Shown: positions 13,201 through 28,200 of the stretch, piece by piece | How positions within the stretch are numbered: the first letter of the stretch is position 1 | How the letters are laid out: every line of letters starts with the position of its first letter | Origin: Saccharina japonica | Taxonomy: Eukaryota > Sar > Phaeophyceae > Laminariales > Laminariaceae | Direction: 5' to 3' | NCBI GenBank assembly: GCA_008828725.1 | Contig: MEHQ01001944.1 | Location: 105,524-169,523, forward strand | DNA length: 64,000 bases | Position numbers and translations under genes: made by a program | The notes under the pieces: model-generated | Told to the model about the DNA's origin: nothing | The model's input: the letters and a program-made list of their open reading frames with translations, nothing else | The model's database searches: none

Positions 13201-16200
13201 CAGCAATGGGAGTACTATGTAACTGCCTCGTGGGTGCTTTACGATAAACACTAATAATACATGATACGACCATTCCCCTTGGGCGGAGTAAAGGTTCTCC
13301 ACCCCGCACAAATGATCTAACTCGACCGCCAGCTGTGAGCCACCCTGGTCGTCTAGTTCATGTAGCGAGCGGCATGTTTTACTGTGTCGTTGCCAACCGA
13401 CGCCAACCCAATTTATAAATAATATAGCGGGGGGGAAGCCAGGGGGGAGTATACTAAAACCAACTACTTTGGAGGGCCATAGTAAATAGGACCAAGTTTT
13501 GTTAGTAAAAATAGGAATATATATGTGTAAAGAAGGTAAATATACAGGTTTTGTGTGTAAAGAAGGTCCTATTTACTAGTATTTACTATGGTCCTTGCCC
13601 GTAATCAAACAAAACTTTGAAGCAAAACAAGCACTTTTCGTACATTCGTCTAAAACTCCCACCTCGCTCGTTATGTTTCCTTATTGTGACATTTTCAAAC
13701 ATGTGGTGTCGTTTTCGTCTTTTTGTCGTTGTGCCCCTCCCTGCCTCATATACTCGCAGCTTTGATATCGTGGGCGAAATCCAGTATACATATACTACTG
13801 TGCTAGACGAAGACAAAACAAAACTGCACGTTTCATCGTCACGATATGTCTGGCCCGGTAACGTCTGGCCAGCAGGGGCAGCATTGTATTTTCGCGTGTT
13901 CTACCAGTCTACCAGCACCATCCGGTGATGTACGTATTCCACTTGGTAGTTACACCCACGCGATAAACCAAAACGATGGGAACCATAAAAAAGTCCAATT
14001 CTCAAACAAGCACACAGAATAGAACCAAACACGCCTATTTCTCTCTTACGAGCAAACAAACAAACCACGGAATATTCTCGGAAGGTTCCGTTTCTCTAAT
14101 AATCCTCTCCTGCATCGTACCTTAAAGGCCGTCTTGAGGGTGATGCTTTCCCGAGTGATCCTGCCCCTCATTTCCAGGATGATGTTGTCGACATCCCTCG
14201 ATTCCTTTGCCGATAGTCTGATGTGGGACGGATGATGGATGGACGTGCACGCGAAGTTACGAGACAACAGTTAGTTGCCCGTGTCACGCCGATGGCGGAA
14301 GGTATACGTAGATCCGGTAAGCAGAGAGCGAGAACCTTATGGACAGAGACGCAAGACCTGGGCATTCATACCATGGCATACGTAGGACACATCAGATAGA
14401 CTAGGTAGACCAGGTAGATCAGGTAGATCAGGTAGATCAGGTAGATCAGATAGATCAGATAGATCAGATAGATCAGATAGATCAGATAGATCAGGTAGAT
14501 CAAATTGATCAGATAGATCAGACAGAGCAGATAGATCAGATGGATCAGATGGATCAGATAGATCAGATAGATCGGATATATCAGATTTATTTTCAGTTCA
14601 TGATCTAGATATTTCAGGGCAGATACATCTATATTATCTACTCACTGCATGTTGAAAAGTCTGATCTTGATCATTATTTTGCGAGTGGGGGCCGTATATA
14701 CACACGACCTGCATGATATACGTATAGAATGTGGCGTAGTTTCGCGACACGAATGCTATGCCATGGTTGGAGTATAGAACTATAGATCTCCGAGCGTGAT
14801 GATGATGATGGTGATGTGATTATGATGATTATGATGATGATGATGGTGATGGTGATGATGATGATGATGATGGCGATGATGATGACGATGATGATTGATG
14901 ATGATTATGATGATGATGGTGATGGTGATGATGATGATGATGATGATGCTCTCACATTAGCTCATTACCTGAAATCCGGCCTGTTGGTCACAAAACAAGC
15001 TGTCACAAATAAATGTATCTCGACGGGAGAAAGCAAACGAGCATGCACGAAATAGTGCGCACGGCAATACCAGTACGTAAGGAAACGATACGGAACGAGC
15101 TAATGTGGTGTACCATCCCGTATAACTGTTTTTGTTTTGTCCATCCTATTTGTTATCTTCGCCCTTCTTTTATTTCTCCTTCCTAGTCGTAACTCAGATC
15201 CGGGGTCACAAAGTAGACTCTTCTCCCCCCCCCCCACTACGGTTCATGCCTTGCATTTTTATCGCGAAAACACTCCAGCTCTTTCTTCCCTCGTCGATTC
15301 GCACCAACCAAATAATACCAGCAGCGCGTCTCATAAAGTGTACCAGGAGCTGTAGGCGCTACATACCTGTCGCACATGTATAAAGTCTAGGGCTCCGTGG
15401 GCTCGTCGCGTCTTTGTTTATTTTACCCGTCAAACACGCAAGAATTACCACGCCCCCCCCCACTCCCTGAGATGCAATTATTATGAGCCGAAGTTTCTCG
15501 AAACAAAAAGGACACCACAATAAATACCACATATTAATATTCATAGTAAAAAAAACGAGCGATAAGAAAGGCAGGCTCAGATTTTCCAGGAAATCTAAGA
15601 AATATGGGAGTGTCTTTGTACTGAAGATAGTGCAGAAAGCGCCCATTGTAGAATGATGAATCCAGCCTGGACCAGCCTTCCAATTTCTTATTGTCATTAC
15701 GTAGGTGTCCTGTACTGTATCATAAGGAGTATGGCGGCTTCTAGAAGCATCTCGTCGAGCGCTTTGTGTAGACGCGTCTCTTGGCGTTGGCACTCGCTCG
15801 GTTCCCGGAAAAAAAACAGCTCGCTGGAAAAACAAAAAACAAAAAATCTACGCCAGAGGGGAGTGGGTTGTCTTGCGCGTTTTGCATAGTATAATAAGGA
15901 TATATACGGGTACTACCTTTAACTATTGTTATTTATAGTATTATTGTGTTTGGCATCCCACAATGTGCAGAATGCGGGCGTCAACATTGATAACTGACAA
16001 ACATGCCCAGAAACAATATAGGAAAACACAAACATAATGGTTGTTTTGTTTCGTCTCGAGGTGGTTTCTTCCAGCACTCTCAGCTGCTAACGTTGTTTGC
16101 CCTTGATTTTAATTGTGTTTAAAAAACCATGCGGGAGGTTTACTGTTTTTGGCGTGCGTATATACGTTTGGTCCACAACTCTCTGGGCTCGTCTCTCTCC

Positions 16201-19200
16201 CTTGTTCACCTTATTCATTACTTTTTGAAAACTCTTCTGATCGGGTCATGATTTTTGACTCGCGGGTCGGGTCAATAACTTTTCAAAATATCACGGGGTC
16301 GGGTCGGGTCGGGTCCGATCGGGTTATAGGGGGTTTTCAAGCTCTCGTGGGTTGGGTCGGCTCACCCTTCCCCGACCCGACCCGACCTGACCCACGAAGC
16401 TCTACCCGACCCGTGGGACAGCCGTGAAATCGTTTGGATGGTTCGTGCCGAGCTATTATACGAACGCGAAACTATATTTTACCTGGCGCAAGCCATGACC
16501 CCGCCACCTCCTGGCCTTGTTCCGGCCGCGTCCGAAGCGGAGGCTCGTTTCCGGACCGCAACGACCCGCCGGCAGATCTGCCTCGCGAACAGTGCTATAT
16601 TCACTTGGACACTTCCCTGCCGAGTAGAGGAAGGAGCGCACAAAAAACAAAAATATAAATAGAAGTGAAGCCAGGTACCGTGTATGGTTAACTTTTTGTA
16701 GTCGGCTACGTGGTTCGAAAAGGCCGGTTTCCGATTGGAGACACAAGCGGGCTTTTCCTTATACTGTTGAAAAATGGCTTTTTCGACCCCAACGAGTTTT
16801 TCGATTGAGAAATCCAATCCACGAGTCCCGCCGAAAAACTGTTTTTTTTAAGCTTGCCGCATTTCTCTCCACCCCTCCAAACACACGGTCACACCACCCA
16901 GCGGCAACATAAACACCTCTCCGATGCTGGTTGACTGCTCTACTGCTGCTTCTGCTCTCTGCTGCTGCTGCTGCTGCTGCTGCTGCTCGCAGCGCAGCAC
17001 CTCCTAGAACCCGCGAGCAGGGGACACGGAGGGAGTAGTTTTCAACTATCGTATCAACCGACCCCAGGAAGAGCACAAAAAACTGCAAAATCGATCCGAT
17101 TGACGATGGGGAAGGCATACTGACTGCGAGGTATACACCAGTCTGTCCTACAACCTAAGTTCGTCTTTGCCACCTCGAGTATCTATGCCACAGAGTGCCC
17201 GAAAACTACCATACGTTTTGGGGCAGACTGGTGCCGGTGTATTGTTTAAGCCGTCAAGTGCTGCCTGAAAGTGAAACGATAGACGCGGACCCCTCTCTGA
17301 ATACTGACCGATAGCTGCTAAAAACAAGGTAACACTTGAAAACAAAAACGAAAATATATTGTCTGTCTCACCTTCCCCGAATAATGACCGGCAGACACCA
17401 AGTATCGATCGGCCAAGGATTCGGCCTGTCCTTCGGTGAAGTGCGTTCGCCACAGGCCCCTCAAGAGCTGCTTGAACCGCTCGCGCGAGCAAAGGCCCAC
17501 CCCACCCGACCCCGGGTGCTTGCCGCCCGCAGCGTTCCCTCCCGCGGCGGCGCTGAAATAATCCATCACCTTTTATATTCAGTGCCGGGGGGGAAAAAAA
17601 CGATTATCGCATTTGTTTTGCTTTGTTAAATCTTTAGATGTTTGCCATCTGACAATGAGCACAGGGTGAGTGTGTGAGTGCAATCACAAAAAAATGAAGA
17701 AGACGACGACGACGACTCAAAGAAAACAGGAGGGGGGGAAGGAAGACGAACCGAACTGAAAAGCTACTTAATGCCTGGTAATAATATTCCGGGGGGGGAC
17801 GATAGCAATCAGAACCAATATGGTGCGGGATAGCTAGGTTTTGGTGGTTCTTCGCGGGTTCTGATTACTGCATGTTATGTATGCCCCCTCCGTCATAGTA
17901 AAACAGCGACAACCAACAACTACTGCTTGATGAAAAAAAAAAAAAGGAAAACAACAAAAAACAAAAAACCAAAACAAAACAACCCCCCCCCTGACTCTTT
18001 TACCGCACTAGAGCATTCTATATCTCGGACAGGTAATCGATTCCCATTTCATGATATACGGTTTTCAAGGCAGATCCAATATTCCTGATAGGTGTGACCC
18101 ATTACAGGGTGGGCTAATGTAGTAAATAGGACCTACGGTACACACAAAGACCTACATAAATACCTATCTATACTATTAATAACAATATTTGGTCTTATTT
18201 ACGGATGGTCCTCGGTAATAGCAGTATCGAACGAATATTCCTGCGTCCCTTGCCTTTCCTGGGGCACGTGTGTGTGTGTGTCGCGTCTGTCGTGCGTGTG
18301 TGTTTGTACCTTAACATCGGTGACTCTACCCGTCGAAATCCAGCACACACAGCAGCCTAATGTGTGCAATATTGCGGTGGACCATAGTAAATAGGACCTA
18401 CGGTACACACAAACACCTATATATGTCCTTATTTTTGCCACCAACATTTGGTCCTATTTACTATGGTCCTCCGTAATAGCTCGTGTTGACGGGTGGGAGC
18501 CGTACGTATAATCTGCATGATCTGGTACATACTGGTACACATTTACTGTGTTGGGTCTGTCCTCTACGCAGATCCCGCACAACACCTCATGGCGTATGCC
18601 TGTCTTAGATGTGACACCGTTATATCTATCTGGCCGAGTTGTGACAACATTCGATTCGGTTGCCCTATCCAATAGCGTGTAGAGGGGAGCGGAGGGCTCC
18701 AGACTATCGGTTTTTGACTGACTTTGGTCGCTTTGCGGACCCTTCGGGTTCCACTTTTATTTCAGTATACCTTTTTGGGGTAAGTTAGCCTGTGGCCACG
18801 GGAATCGACCGCGTCAAGTGTTGGATTAGTACGGACAGATGGATGTACTGGATAGAGAGACCGGCACGGCTTTTAATGTGAAGACAACAACAACAACAAC
18901 AATCCAATCCAATCGAGCCGTGAATGCTGAGATACTCGTGCATTCCACAAAAATGAACACAAAAGTGTTTTCCTTCTTTTGGGGTGGAATGTTTCTGAGT
19001 GATCAACGTTGAAAATCATGCTACGTACACATGGTCAGATGGCAAGGACAATAATAATAATAGAAAATATCTACCGTAGAATATATCACCCAAGATAACA
19101 CCCGTTGCTGGCATAATGCTTCCGAGCCGATTTTCTCCATAAACGAGCGGTACCTGCCGGCGGGCGGAGGGGGGGGGTGCTCATGGCATACCACAACAGT

Positions 19201-22200
19201 GCGGTAGGGGAGAGAGCAATGACACGGTAGGGACATTATTCATGCCTTTACAGTGCGGTAGGGGGGTGGGGGGTGCTCATGTCATGCATGCCCGTAGCCG
19301 TATGACCATAGACCCTCACATCGCTACAGCGCCGGGACGGAGCACGTCGGGTTTTAACCGACCAGGTAGGCATTGCCTGCACCAGGGAGGGGGGAGGGGG
19401 TGCTTACCTCGACACGACGCGCGACGGATTCTTCTACAAGCAGCCTTTCGAGCCGTTCGCCTTCGCTTTCGTCCCCGTTTGCTGTGTTGTATTCCTGGGC
19501 AGACGGATAACGGGAACAACATCAGGCACCCTCACGTTTTTTTTCCCTCCTCCGAGGTACTCTTCCGCCTTTCCAGTTATTGGAGCCTGTACGTATACGT
19601 GTGCTGTTTATGCCCCACATTAACCCCAAGTAATATTGTCGCGTGACCACGGGCTGAAGGAGAGTTTGGCAACAATTTCATGTGAGACTAACAAAACAAA
19701 AAACATGGCGAATATCGGGGTAAATGCGATATATGCCTCCTTCGAGTCTGGGTGCAGCAGCAGCAGCAGCGCTTCGGGCCTTATCCCCGGCCGCGCGGGA
19801 ATTTCCCCTCTCTACGAGTGTCGGGTGGATAGTGCGCGGCTGCCCGCTATGGTGCCTGTAAAATCGCTTGGCACATAGAAAGGGGGAAAAAGTGGAGCAT
19901 AAACTAGCTGAAACTGGCGACTTGATAATGGCAAGAGCTCCATATGTATGTCGGAAAATACAGGACAGAAAGTGAATATATATATCTTCCAACACGACGA
20001 AAGGTCGCGAAGAAAGCAAAGCTCCACTCCGAGGGCGGCTGACGCCGTCCGCTACGCTCATGCAAGGAAAGGGGCTGAGAGGTCCACGATGTGGTGCAAG
20101 GACCCACTTATGGGATTCACCGGGATGTGGTAGTGTGCGGAGAAGTGCCGGTTGCCGCTATATGTAGTGCCGGTATTGTTAGCTGGCGCATACCGACTCT
20201 ATAGAGCGGTCGTTACTGCAATGACAATTTTTCGTGGGCTATCAACTATTTTGTCGAAGCTGGTCAAGTCGTAAACACGGCTGCTAGGCTTAGTGATAGA
20301 GCGGTTGCTTCATGCCGCACCCCCCCCTTTGCGCTAAGAAGCAAGCACATGAGCTAACCCTCTTCTTGGGCGAATTACTACGTACCCTGGAAGTTTCGGC
20401 CGGCCTCGCCCGATCGTACTTTCTTCTGCCCCAAGACAGGGAAAGGGCAATTACTTTTGCAAGAAATTTCATTGCACTGCTGCAGTAGTTCTGCCCCCAC
20501 TTGTCGTGGGAAGTAATCACCTAAATCACTCACTAAACCGACCGGCCGACTGCGCCACAAGAAGACAGGCCCTCGTTCGGCTCAACACCACCAGTAGACT
20601 GTCCACTGTGTTCGTTCGGCACAACACCAGCAGGCTGTCAACGGTACTCGTTCGACACAACACCAGTGAACTGTCAACGGTACTTGTTCGGCACAACACA
20701 GATAGACAGCCAACGATACCATAAACAGTTTGGCAAAACACCACCAGTGAACTGTCCCCAACGGTACCTGGCGAAATTAGAAAAAAAACAAGATGTTACC
20801 TCTGGGTGGCTGTCGAGAAGCAGCGCGAGTTTCGGCTCAACCACTCGATTCTCCCAGCAATCTTCAATCGTCAACTGTTGATTGGACACATTCGAATGAG
20901 GTCGAAAAGGAGGCCGAGGGGGGGGCGGGGGAGGGCGCTCGTTGTGGCATCACACACAGCATGGAGTTCACCATTAAACTCTGTCGGGGCCAACCAAGCC
21001 AAAACATTTTACCATGGTTTTAAGTTGCTGGCGCATGTAATGGTAATCCAATTTGTGTTTTAAACAAACAGCGGGGACGCTCTGTTTCTGCAGCTACTGT
21101 ACGTACATCGTGTGCTCCCGATGAAAGGCCCCCGATTGTACGCTCAGAGTGCGCATGTGTTCTAGTGCCACTGTACGTACCTACGTAGCGTGTTCCCAAC
21201 GAAGTACCCTGGGTAGCACGCCGAGAGCGCGCATTTATTCTACAGACACCGCGCGTTTCCTCGTACGAAAGACCCTCGATCGCGCCGCTCATGTGGCGTA
21301 AAACCACGTTCGTTGGAGGAGCTACCGTACCGCAGTAAAAAAAAGGCAACACATATGGAAGAAAAACCCGCTGACCGACGGCAGTGCTTCGAGGGGTTTA
21401 TATTTTACGTTTAATTGTCGTTTTTGTTTATCCTGCCTACGTATGGTGCACGAGAAACCGTGAAACCTTACGTAAGCCCACCCCACTTTGTGTCGTGTGT
21501 CGACTCAACTCTGTTGTGAATGCTTCCCTGAAATTTAGCCAGTAGTCACAAAAACAGGCAATAAAAAAAAAGAGCCTCGATTGGAAAAAAACACACACAA
21601 AAACATAATGCACACACCGCATTGTCGAACGAACGGTAGTTTTACGAGCTGCCAATATATGCTACGAGTATACCGGCACCCGTATCACTTGCAACCGACT
21701 AACTGCAGGCACATATCCATCCATCGCGCGTACACCCGAAAAAACAAGAAGAGAACAACAACAAACAAGAAAATGAGTTAGACTCAAGCCACGGTAGTGA
21801 AAGTGTCCCAATTTTCACTACCGGTGTTAGGCCACTATTAATAGCGCGAGCGGCCATGAGCCACTGAAGTAGGATGCCCTAAACATTCACCATTCGTGCG
21901 ACTCGCCCAAACACCTCACGGCGCTCCTTCACGCTTGATGCAATCATTGCGACCTCCATTATTAGTCAGGCAACTACTTACTGTAGCAATCTAGTCAACT
22001 TAAAAAAAACTAGCTGCCGACTTTCATTCAGACAACTCACAGCTAGCTATAGTCACGAGAAAAATCACCTGATTGTGGAGTGCCTTGTAGTTGACCATCA
22101 CGGCCTCTAGGCCTGGCCCGTCCACCCGCTCGGTGAAAGCCTTCACGAGCACGTGGCCGTACTTCTCCATGTTCAAGACCTGATTTAAGTGAAAAAACAA

Positions 22201-25200
22201 TATGCTTAAATAGGCGGTATCCCTTTAATTTACAGTAGTGTTTAACGCCTTCACGAGCATGTGCCCGCCACTGCTCCACGTTCAACACCTGATTTAAGCG
22301 ATAAATAGCTAAGTATAGGTTGGCTGTATGTAGTTAACAGTAGTGTTCAACGCGTTTTGGCGCACGTGGCCGTATTTTTCCATTTTCAAGACCTGGTTAA
22401 AGCGATCAAAAGCTAAGTGAAAACTGGCTGTAACCATGCTGGTCCATGTTCCAAGACCTGATTTTAGCGATCAAAAGTTAAGTGTAACCAGGTACCGGAA
22501 CGTACTGATCCATGCTCAAGACCTTATTTAAGCGATCGAAAACTAAGTAAGAACTGGCTGTAACCTCCCCCGATCAGTTTTCAAGGCCGGGCTCAAGCTA
22601 CTAAAAACAAATGCAAACTGGCTGTAACCGTACTGCTCCATGTTCAAGACCTGACTCAAGCGACCACAAACCACAGTAAACGACCTGTTTTTTATGCAAG
22701 AAACCTGGGGAAGAACGAGACAAATGTGCGCTCTGAAGTGTAAACGACCTGTTTGTTTATACAGGAAACCTGCGAAAGAATGAGGCAAATGTGCGTTCTA
22801 AGTAATACATACTGTAGTCGGCAACGTTTAGCCAGCCACGCACAGCCCTGACGGTCGAAGCATACGGTGTACGCGGTCAGGGCAGAAGAGAGAGGGCGTG
22901 GCAGGCTGACAATCAGATACAAAGACGCACAACTCCGCAAAGTACTATTAAATACCACCGCACGCAACTATTATTGACTGTCGCAGTACCTAAAAGTAGC
23001 CAACTAAAGACAGTAGTCGGCACCGTTCATAGTCAGCCAACGTACTCACACAGCGCTCATACCTTGTCCGCGGAGAGGAGGGCGTGGCAGCTGACAACGC
23101 GGAGGAACTGCTCCCCGCTCACACACCCCCTGGCGTGCAGGTCGAACTGACTAAACAGATTCTTGACGATCAGGCTGGTGTCGCGAACGATGCGCCGCAT
23201 TTCTTGCATCATGTCCTCCTGCAGACCAAAGGAAAATTGGAGTTTTGTTTAAGTTGGTGTTAGCCCTTTTGCAACTGCATCCATGTTTTGGGGGAAAAGT
23301 AGTTAGAACCAAATATTAATAGTGTGGAATGATACTTCGTATAGGGTTGGGGCTAATGAAAAATGTTGCGTGAAAATCTCGTGGGTTGGGTGTGCGTTCA
23401 TCGCGTTTAACAGTTGTTTATTCACACACAACTACATCGTCGACATCCAGCAACATCCAGTGTCCGCGGCGATTATTCTCCCCATAGAGAGATGCGTACA
23501 AGCTCCGTGCTCACAAAGTACGAAACAGAGGCATTACTGCATCGCAAATGAATGCAGACACATGTCGAAACCCGCCAGCTTGAAATGTACGCATTGCATC
23601 CGCAAGGCTCCACTCGTACATAGCACAACAAGGTCGTTAAAATGGCATATGCCGCCAGGGGACGTCGAATCGCACTCTGTCCAGATGCCACCAATATTGA
23701 GGGTAGCTCACCACCTGTTCGAGGGAACGGTTGGCACGCCCTGGGAACGATACGAGTAAGAGCAACCCTAACTATAACCCCAACCTTGCGCCAATCAAAC
23801 GCGACCAAAGAAAATAGTTGTCACATCCTGTGTACGAGACGAGTAAAACTTAACCCTAGCCCTAGCCCGAAACCCTAACTCTAGTAACCTTAAGCCAACC
23901 AAACGCGGAAAAATAGGTAGTGTTGTCACAGCATGTGTGTGAAACGAATAAGACCAACCCAGAACCCTGAGCTTAACCCTAAGCCAATAAAAAAACGAGA
24001 TCAAACAATGGTTGTGGCGTTCGTCCCGCTGGTCTCGTGCCTAGGGTGGGTGTGACAACCATTTTTCTCGAAAAAGCGGGAAGCTCTATCATATCGTCAA
24101 AAACGGAAAGACAAAAAAAAACTGCTGAGAGGAGGAGATCACAGTTTAACCCCTTGACTGACAGCCAGCCCCGTGACTGACCGCCCCCTCCTCTAAAACT
24201 AGTATATGAAGGCCAAGTTGGACCTTGACGCTTCCCAAAAACTCCAGTCTCCTTTCGTATATACTACTCTGGCCGGTAAAACAGTCCCCGTTTGGACTCT
24301 TGTATGGATATAAAACGGGTGTTATATTGCCGGGCAGAGATTACGCCGCACTTTGATCCCTTGACTGACTGCCCCTGACTGACCACCCCTACAGTATAAC
24401 TAGTATATGAAGGCCAGATTAGCCCTTAACGAGTCACAAGAGACAGGTCTCATATATATTCCGCTCTGACCATTTGGACTCCTGTATGGGTATAACATGG
24501 GGAAATTATATTCCCGGGCAGAGAGAACCGCACTTTGACCCCTTTGACTGACCGCCCTTGGCTGATCGCCCCCTACACCAAAATTATAATATTAAGGCCG
24601 AGTTAGGCCTTGACGACATCCCAAAAGACCGGTCTCCGATATACGAATCTGACCGGTAATGTAGTCCCCGTTCAGACCCTGATATGAGCATGAATAGGTA
24701 GATGGGCACCATGTTACAGATTTTTCTGAGGCTCCTCACTTGAGGCGCTCTATACTAATAGCAAGTCAAAAAATGATTTTGGAGGGCGGGCGAAAAAGTG
24801 CTACCCAATAAACCATCCCATGGCCTAATAAGTATACCGTGAAAAATATTGCAAAACAAGAATGAAATTCCGACAATTTTGGGTTAAGGAGCCTTTACTA
24901 GGTAATTCAGAAAACGTTTCAGCCAAAAAAAGGTATACCTTATACCTCTATATCGTATAATAGCACGCGTCGATAGGAACATCAAACGGGTACTATATTG
25001 CCGTCCAGAGTGGTGCTGACAATATCATACTTTAGTACAGGCAGGCAGGCAAGACAGACAGATGGCAAGACTCCACCAGTAATAATAGAACCTAAAATCG
25101 GGGACGCACGACGTGCTTATTTTACCACGGTGACTACCCTCTGCGACGAGGTGCCTCGTTGATTACCGGCGAATCAACGCGGGGGTAGTATTAACCCTGG

Positions 25201-28200
25201 GTGAGAGTCTCCGGCTGATCGCAGCAGAGAGGCCTCATTGATTCCCAACTATATACGAATTAATGCGACGACAGAATGTTACCGGAGGAATCAGAAACAG
25301 AAAATACACGAAACACACAAATCAGGAATACAGGAAACTTTCTCTGGCGACTACCAGGTATATACGAAGTCCCGTGGTTCCGTGAAAGTTTCCGTTTGAA
25401 GAGGGCCTGCGGCCACTAGACGTACGTGCCTAGGTATGCAGATGATGTTTCAAGCGTTATCGTCTCTTCTCACCGTGCGAGCCTTTTCCATCGGAGTGAG
25501 CGTCGGGTTGCCGGTCCCAAGGATGGCCGGAGAGACGTCTTCGAGGCTGCGCACGAGCGCCTTTCCAGGCGTGCGCTCAAGACCCTTGACGGTGAAAACC
25601 TGCAAGATGTTATTAATAATACATAGTGGCGAACGCCGTACATACGTGAAACCCTTTTGCTTCGACCTTTATTTTGGCGAACGCCGTACGTTAACAACTC
25701 TAAAACCTACACGACCCGTAGCACGGGTGATCGAAGTATCACACCAACCTTGCAAATACAAGAGCTTCGAGGAAGTGTTCGATCTCTCACGGGTGATTTT
25801 TGTATTTATTTCTTCAAAATAACATAATACTTCGCGTATACGTACAGCTAGTACTGTACGTAGTCGACTGGCCATTGTGTTTTATCGTATATTTCACAAC
25901 TTCCGATGCGTTTTGAACCGAAAAAGCAAAGGTAGGTGTGCTTTTATGGTGGATAGTATTAGTAGGATCAAAGCGCCAACTCAAACCGCGAAACCTATAT
26001 GCCTTGAAACCGGCGAATGCGATCGATCGATTCTGGACCGGTTCAAATCGAGAAACCAAAAACAAAATGAAACATGCTATTACTAGTTTGATCGATTCAG
26101 GGCGGCATCCATTTTTAATACGATAAAGGGAGGGGGGTGAAAAGGACGAATCTTGAAGAAGGGAACCATGGGATATTTGTTCGTTCAGAGTGATAGAAGA
26201 GAGACGAAGGTCGTTTCCTATGCGTTTCTGTGTTTTTCGGCTCGATTTTGACTTTTCTGACGTTTATGCTTCGTTTTTGGCCGACAAACCGAGAGAATCA
26301 GCCATTCGCTTCTCGTAATGATTCCAGAGACTCTCCGAGGGGTACCCAGCTAGAAAAATCCGCTTCTTCAGAGGCGTAGTTCGAGGTTTTGCCCACAGTG
26401 CATAACCCGCCGAAAAAATGATCTGAGGCTGTCCGTCGTTTGAAAACAATTATTTTTGGATTTGGAGCTACTTTAGTTTTTTCTAGACAGATTTTGGCTA
26501 CGTACCTAGTTATGCGTATCTTTGAGCTGCGTACTTCTCGAAGAGCACGTGGACTCATTTCGAGAAGCGCATGTCCGACTCCGTGGCTTTGCGGGCGTAA
26601 CATGTCTACGTATGAATACGTATGACAGAAAAGCCGAAATCGAACCGAAAAAACAAAACGCACAGGAAACCGGCTACCCGACGTATTAGAGGATACTCGA
26701 TTTTATGTCGGATTGGAACATGTATATACGATACATTGGCGGAGAGGAACATTAATTAAAATATAGCGCATTTGACTGAGTTCGTTCGATTCATAGATAG
26801 CAGTATCGCCCGCGAGAGCGTGAACCGCAAGCCCAAACATAATACACCATCGCTGTAGGTGGTGAAACGCGTTAGGGATGCGCCGGGATAAGTGGCCGAC
26901 AGGGCGTGGTGTTTGGGCAGCGAGCCCGCCAGGTAAAAGAGGGGACTGACTGCCAGCCCCACTTGGGTAGGTTACGGAAGAAGGTACGTAGTGCACCACC
27001 AAACCACCGGCGGAAAAAGAAAAATGCCGTCATTGCCTCAGCCACGCGTTGGCGTGTTTTGTCATTTTTTGCCAAAAAAAAAAAACAAGCATTAGTGTTC
27101 GTCCTTCTCGACCGTACACACAGTACATATGTAGACACGGGACGGCAGGCGCTTCGTTGTGGTATTGCGCACCTTGTTACTCTGGTCGCAGAACTTTTGG
27201 TAGTCGATCAAGCCACCGCCCCCGGGCATCCTGTATCGGTTGATCAAGAGTCTCAGTTCCTCCTTGGTGAGGCCGATTCCGCTGACATCCATCGCCCTAA
27301 CGAAAGACCCCTCGGACACCTGAAAAAAATGCTAAGGGCTGTGAATAAGGCATGCCTTGGCTGGATTTGACGTCGGCTTATCAATTGGGTGGTGAAATAA
27401 GCCAAACTACATCACGCGGCAGCCAATAAGAATCTTCAGTGTAGGCTAAGGCTCGTGGCTTATTGTGGCGTCAACGTTGGGCATAGATATGCCGTTAAAG
27501 GTAATGATATACCACTCCATTCCCAAATGTGAAGATCGTTTAGATTTAATATTAATATACAAACGATTATTATATTTAGAGACAGAGTGGTATGATTTTG
27601 ACCGGCGTTCCTCGCTGACCACAGTGCTGACGTAGCTGTGCACATTCATTCTTAACGAGAACAAAAAACTCAACCTGAAATTCCTAACCCCCAAATTACG
27701 AACAGCTTGTCGCGTCCTGTAGCTAGCTTAGTCTATACTAATGCGAAACACAAAATCGGGCCATAAGAACCGGCAGGCAGATACAAAAAAAAAAAAAACT
27801 CAGACCGCCGCAAAACGTACCGCACACGGCAAAAATGTTTGACCCTATAAACCAGGTAGCTGTAACAACTTAGTCGTCGACTTATGGGCAGCCGGCACAA
27901 GCGTAAGAAGGCAACGCTCTTGAGTAAACCATGTACCTGGTATATAGACATAGATAAGGAGACAAATTTTCAAATAGAAGCTGCGAGATCGAGGATTCCG
28001 CTGAAACTCTTATTTTGCGAGCTGTGTGTGATACTTACACGAAATAATAAGAAGAAAAAAAACAGAAAAAAACAGGACATTTAGGGCCCGTTTTAACGAA
28101 GAAAAAAAAAAAAACAACTTGGAAAAAAAACAAATCCGCTTTTCATTGGTCAACACGCGCACCAGCACCAAAGATTGGGATCTTGGGGGGGGTGCTGGTG

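Noticed and set aside
14816..15055. Met/Asp-rich 79-codon frame
   Set aside because: Translation of a (GATGAT)n microsatellite.
16860..17010. Minus-strand poly-Gln frame (EVLRCEQQQQ...) with a plausible acceptor
   Set aside because: Exon 8 joins exon 9 in phase and completes an EF hand; inserting this piece would interrupt the hand. A CTG/CAG microsatellite explains it.
17148..17330. Minus-strand frame FLAAIGQYSERGP resembling FLAAVSQCKERGP near exon 17
   Set aside because: In exon 17 the part after FLAA is intron; here no phase-compatible acceptor exists and exon 9 gives the proper continuation. Likely a chance or intron-level resemblance.
20290..20560. Possible further EF-hand exon between exons 6 and 7
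   Set aside because: No frame shows an EF pattern, and exons 6 and 7 join in phase.
26750..27000. Minus-strand frame LAVSPLFYLAGSLPKHH in EF-hand intron 3
   Set aside because: Exons 3 and 4 already join in phase (QSNK to VFTVKGLE); two other frames are also open here and there is no domain.
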